From the NCBI GenBank assembly GCA_022457155.1, contig JAJGOT010000361.1, forward strand, positions 806,001 through 870,000: 64,000 nt of DNA. The letters run 5' to 3'. The DNA comes from Cladopsammia gracilis. Taxonomy: Eukaryota > Cnidaria > Anthozoa > Scleractinia > Dendrophylliidae. Both the position numbers and the translations under genes were made by a program. The notes beneath the pieces were generated by a model. That model did not search any database and was not told the origin of the DNA. It worked only from the letters and a program-made list of their open reading frames with translations. Positions 59,800 to 64,000 of the stretch are shown one piece after another (within the stretch, counting starts at the first letter, position 1; every line of letters begins with the position of its first letter).

Positions 59800-62220
59800 A
59801 TAAGGCAACTTAGCGATTATGTGTAGTGTTATTTTTTGTGTGCCTTTAACGTCCGTTTTTAATCTTATTTAGTTCAGTCAGGGCTCCATTTAAGTTTAGC
59901 TGAATTGGATGTCCCTGAAGAAATATTGGTATAAATTAAAATAAATCAGTTTACAAATAATCAAGTGCATTGAAATTTAAAAGTCATATTTTAAAAATAC
60001 GCTATCTGAAAAACGAAACTCTTTCATTTAATTTAAATTAAACTGGCTTGGAAATAAATTTTGATAAAGTTGTTCCTATTCTTGACGACCGTTAGCTTTG
60101 TCAGTGCTTGAATCTTATCAGAATTCAAAATAATTTTGAGCGCACCGTTTTTTTTTGGTGACGTTCACCAAAACTCAATTTTTTCGATTCGCCTCTTTGG
60201 AAGGCGTGGGTCGCGTGTTACTGGTAAGCGCTGTAATTCAGCCGAGAATCGTTTCCAAGCAAATTTTCTTCAACTGAAACCATGTAAAGAGAAGAAAGAA
60301 CTGTCAAAAACATATTCATCAAACAATTGAAAGCAGGCGATTTTTATTATTGAATATGCAAAATAGTGAATTTGTAGCATCTGCCTCAGGTTAGGATCTT
60401 TATGAATAAAACAAATTATTTTCATTCATCAAAATTACAGACGTGCATCGAAGCGACCGAGAGGAAGGTACTGATTTCCTATTATTTAAACTGGGAAACT
60501 TCTTTTCATTTATATAGGAGTTTAATCAACGATAACTTTAATTCTTCCGTGCCATGTCTGTAGCACAGTTTTTATATCCGCCAGCTGAATCAACTCTCTA
60601 GATTTCCTTTACAGATCTGGAGCCGAATATAAATATTGTGCGTGATTACACCTTTTGTTTTGAAAGCAGGTTGGCGTGCTCATTTTATTTTATTTTTTTT
60701 TCCAGATCATTTTAAAAGACAAGTTCTTCGTAGAAAGGTATGAGTTTAATTTTGCTTTAACTTCTTTAAGAACAGGGTAATTTCAGTATTATAATTATGT
60801 CGTATATAATGAATCTTTGCGTACAATAAAACCGTTTTCTCGGCATAATTATTTCTTGAAAGCTTAGATTTTTAATTTTCTTCCGCTGCATGACGTACCA
60901 GCCCACATTATCTTTAACACGATATCACACTGCTGACTAGCCTTTTCCTCACCAAATTTCAATTGACTTCGTTGCATTCGTCCTCTAAAATTCGACGACA
61001 AAACACGTTCAAATCTATTTCCCCAAAACTGTTATAATTTTAATCTGCACCTAAGCAAGAACTGCAGGAGGACTTGGCTTTGAGATGATACCAATGATTC
61101 ATACCCCTGCTGTGTGGGACATTCTATATTTAAATAGCTCTTAAAGTAATTTCTAACACAAGTTAAGTTGTGATTCTCAAATGCCTCGTTTTTACTTTGC
61201 AAAGTACGCCATTGAAGTAAATTAACTTCGGTACAGCATTTCAAGACTTTCTTTAATAATGTTTTGTTTGAGACAACAAAACAAGATGAAATTCATAACA
61301 TTTACCACGTAAACATAAATTAGCGGTTTGTGAGCTTTTTAATTGTAATTTGAAAAAAAAAAGAATGTTTGAACGGTATTTCATTGAACAGGCTGAAAAT
61401 CTTCAAAGCTTTCACTTGTTTATTGTCTTCTGAAAAACCTTTTTTTAGAATAGTATTCCAAATAGACACCGGACGTAAACCACAAAATAAGTCATCGAGC
61501 TGGAAAGGAACCGCCAGCTTGTTTATCATATAACGTATAAATGTTGACTAAATTATTTGATATATATTGGAAAAGTTTCCTTTATAAAATTAATGCATTT
61601 TTTTTTCAAACTTGAGTAGACCAGTAACAACTTTAATTTTCTAGTTGTTGTTAGCATCCTTATATTGGATCATACAACAAAAAATAATGCTGTCGAACAT
61701 CACAAAATTCATAATGGTGAAATTGTAATATGACGTCATCGCCGACACAAGAGTATGCTAAGTCTACTAGGCTATATAGTTTGAAGGTATTTTCGTGACT
61801 GTAATAACTTCACAGTATCTTTTATTCCCAATTTAAAGAAGCGTGTAGACGTTCAAGTGATTTGTAATGCGATTTTGGAGGCGAGCTTAGAGGTGATTTG
61901 AAATGCGCATGTCTAAACTATCAGATTTCTTGCTTATGGAGTACAAAGATTATAGGATTTAAAAACTATTATTAAGAGCCTCTCATCGTGAAAGATATTG
62001 AAACTGTTTTCGTTTGGCTTGAGCATGACTGCGATTAGTTCCTCAGCTTTCTCTCAAGGACAGTCAAACGGGCGGTCACGTACTCGCGCAGCAAATAAAC
62101 AGAGCGGCGCGACTCTCGTTTACAGACCAGCGCGACTCAACAACCGCCATTTTGATTTCTACGCACGTGTACATGTGGATCTTCGTCGAAAGAGTTGTTT
62201 AGAGTATTTGATAAATAAAG
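59800..62220. other. Stretch without recognised genes
   Basis: Only short open frames occur. One (61998-62234, +) includes a GCGCGAC.CTC.ACCGCCATTTTG stretch but resembles nothing I know. The DNA is AT-rich. Confidence 0.4.
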
Positions 62221-62221
62221 A

Positions 62222-62345
62222 CAGTGAATGTTAAGCTCGGTTATGAAATAAGAATGATGTAATGCTCATCAAGTCACAAGCGTCATAGGTCATAGGTTCG
62301 ATTCTTGTCAGGGAGCCAGATTTTTTCTTTCAGTCGTCCCACGCT
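62222..62345 (+). repeat. SINE-like fragment with pol III B-box
   Basis: GGTTCGATTC at 62295-62304 matches a pol III B box. It is followed by GGGAGCCAGATTTTTTCTTTC..GTCC.ACGCTCGT, which resembles the segment after the B box at 63189. The A box is lost. The preceding TATGAAATAAGAA..GATGTAAT resembles the SINE tail at 63320-63352. Confidence 0.5.
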
Positions 62346-62384
62346 CGTCGCATGATGAACATACGGTATTTAGAGAACATTATA

Positions 62385-62412
62385 CATGATACATGATACA
62401 TGATACATGATT
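62385..62412. repeat. (TACATGA)n short tandem repeat
   Basis: Four copies of TACATGA are seen directly. Confidence 0.85.
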
Positions 62413-62880
62413 AGGGAATTGGAATGGGATTCCTTGGCCCTCAGAAGAAAAAAAGAGTAGATTATCTATGATGTACAAGATTCATTATGGTCTCTTGGAA
62501 ATTGATCAAAGAAAGTATATGTCACTAGAAACACACGTTAGCCGTCACCCTCGCAAATTCTCTTATAAAGTACCAGCATCATTGACAAACTACCACAAGT
62601 ACTCTTTCTTCTTAAGAACCACAAGAGATTGGAACAGTCTACCACTCAACACAATAGAGTCATGCTCCCTTCACTCTTTCCAAGCCAACCTTGGTCTTGT
62701 GCTTATGTCATAAACTGCTATTTATTTATATTGACTAATATTAATTACACATTCTCTTGTAATCATAATTATTAATTTTTTAGTGTGACCTGACCAACTC
62801 GAAAGAATCATCTCGTGAGATGGAGTCGAGTATTGGAAGATAGATAGATATTTCTCATTTCACTACCGAGCTTAACATTT
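62412..62880 (+). pseudogene. Non-LTR retrotransposon 3' end with (GATA)n-like tail
   Basis: MMYKIHYGLLEIDQRKY ... NYHKYSFFLRTTRDWNSLP.NTIESCSLHSFQANLG and a stop at 62711-62713 form the usual CR1/L2/Jockey-type C-terminus. Upstream the same homology (WDSLALRRKK) lies in another frame, so a one-base slip has occurred in the A-run at 62446-62454. The 3' end has AGATAGATAGATA near 62840, typical of LINE tails. Confidence 0.75.
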
Positions 62881-63136
62881 ACTAGATTTCTAGAATCTAC
62901 TCACTTTTGTCACAGTGGCGATTTTTTGTCGCCGTGACGGGAGAAAGAAACAGGACATAAGTCCCAATTGATATCAATCCCACATGGAGACCAGACCACA
63001 ACACCGGGGACTAGGTCCCCTACTCTTTTTCTTTATTTATCACCTCACATGACGCTTTCAACATTGCTGATCCTAGCAGTACGCAGGACGCATGTCCTAA
63101 TTATACGAACCAAAGCATATGCCTTGCTCTCCAGGA

Positions 63137-63368
63137 GTCTCTTGTAGCTCAGTGGTTAGAGCATCCGACCGTTGTACGGAAGATCATAGGTTCGATTCGT
63201 GCCGAGGATATTTTCCTTGTCCAACGCTCGTGATGCGAGGAACATTGCATCTTTCTCAAGATGTTGTTTTTACTTCACAAAAATTTCATTGAGATTTTAA
63301 TGCGACCTCAGCAAAGCGTATGAAATAAGAAGGAATAAGCTTCCTTGATGTAATACAATACAATACAT
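63137..63368 (+). repeat. tRNA-derived SINE-like element
   Basis: The A box TAGCTCAGTGGTTAGA (63145-63160) and B box GGTTCGATTC (63189-63198) are about 30 nt apart, as in a tRNA. The anticodon stem has a mismatch, and the T stem and acceptor do not pair. A non-tRNA body follows (GTCCAACGCTCGTGATGCG), with an (ATACA)n tail at 63352-63368. It is not a functional tRNA gene. Confidence 0.65.
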
Positions 63369-64000
63369 TTTATTAATTCTCTCGGCTGGGTTTTTCAGAA
63401 TCAATTTATAAAGTATCGGCTAATTATTAGAAACTAAATTTAAATGAAAAACCTAGGTTACACACTGAATACTAAAATTGAAAATATGAATTATAAATTA
63501 TTAAACTAAATTAAAACTAGGGTAAATTGCTAGTTCTATTTACGCGTTTTGGTGATTTAAAGTCTGGTGTTCTTCTTAAAAATCCCCATAGAGGTAGAGT
63601 TTCTAATTTCACTGGATGATTTATCTCCATGATTTCTTAATGTGTTTTTATTTTTACATATATTTTAAAATCGCAATCAAATCGCCGTGAAATCACGTAA
63701 AGTGGCAGTTGAAATTGCCTGTAGTTTACACAGACAATTTGAAACAAAACGTCGTGACCTGTGAAACGAGAATAAAGCTTGCAAAAGACCTTGGCCTTCC
63801 CGTGAATGGCTCTGACTGTTTTGTAATGCTGTCTTCATGATTGTAATTTGAAATATCATATCAATTCGATTGTAAAACAATATTGTTGTTATCGTTCAAT
63901 CCCTTTGATCGTCGGAACGTTCCGAAGACTCTAGCAGTAAAACAATCGTCATAATCGTTTAATCTCGTTCATCGTCGGGACGATCTCGAAAATTCCCGAA
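63369..64000. other. Right edge without recognised genes
   Basis: AT-rich sequence. At the very end AATCG...CATCGTCGGGACG and GATCGTCGGAACG form a diverged direct repeat (about 63907 and 63970). Confidence 0.4.

Noticed and set aside
63137..63210. Functional tRNA gene
   Set aside because: A and B boxes are present, but the anticodon stem is mismatched and the acceptor and T stems do not pair. A SINE fits better.

Overview
This is metazoan nuclear DNA. It has short exons with GT/AG introns, AT-rich spacers and dense small transposable elements. Two conserved animal genes lie on the + strand at the left end, and the rest is repeat-rich. The non-LTR, Ty3/gypsy and foldback-element mix, with unusually long G/C homopolymers, suggests a cnidarian, most likely an anthozoan such as a stony coral. 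That placement is inference; no marker gene proves it.

Left end (1-18.7 kb). The last five exons of a spartin (SPART/SPG20) orthologue end at 4304; the N-terminal half lies outside the window. After a 2.8-kb spacer with a retrotransposon remnant comes a complete CCT5 gene (chaperonin TRiC/CCT subunit epsilon). It has ten exons from 7120 to 18303, consistent phases at every junction and 546 codons. Its introns hold at least nine small inverted-repeat elements.

Middle (18.7-42.9 kb). No gene is recognised. The sequence is a mosaic of terminal-inverted-repeat elements and foldbacks (20.0-21.4, 24.8-25.4, 25.9-28.5, 34.3-34.8, 35.5-36.0, 38.2-38.4 and 39.8-39.9 kb), a degenerate tandem array (30.6-31.6 kb), a dispersed 'ATCTCGTGAATAC' family and a LINE tail at 41.85 kb. 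Two possible orphan exons are noted, at 32.1 and 37.0 kb.

Right end (42.9-58.5 kb). A diverged tandem array of a 2.3-3 kb unit is present. One copy is split by a decayed Ty3/gypsy retrotransposon (43.3-48.7 kb, minus strand), whose RNase H region is itself split by a 670-bp TA-flanked DNA element. A short reading frame near the end of two units differs mainly at third codon positions, which hints at a former or present gene family that I cannot identify.

Far right (58.5-64 kb). This part holds LINE endonuclease and LINE C-terminal remnants and tRNA-derived SINE-like sequence. No CRISPR array, functional tRNA, rRNA gene or operon is visible.
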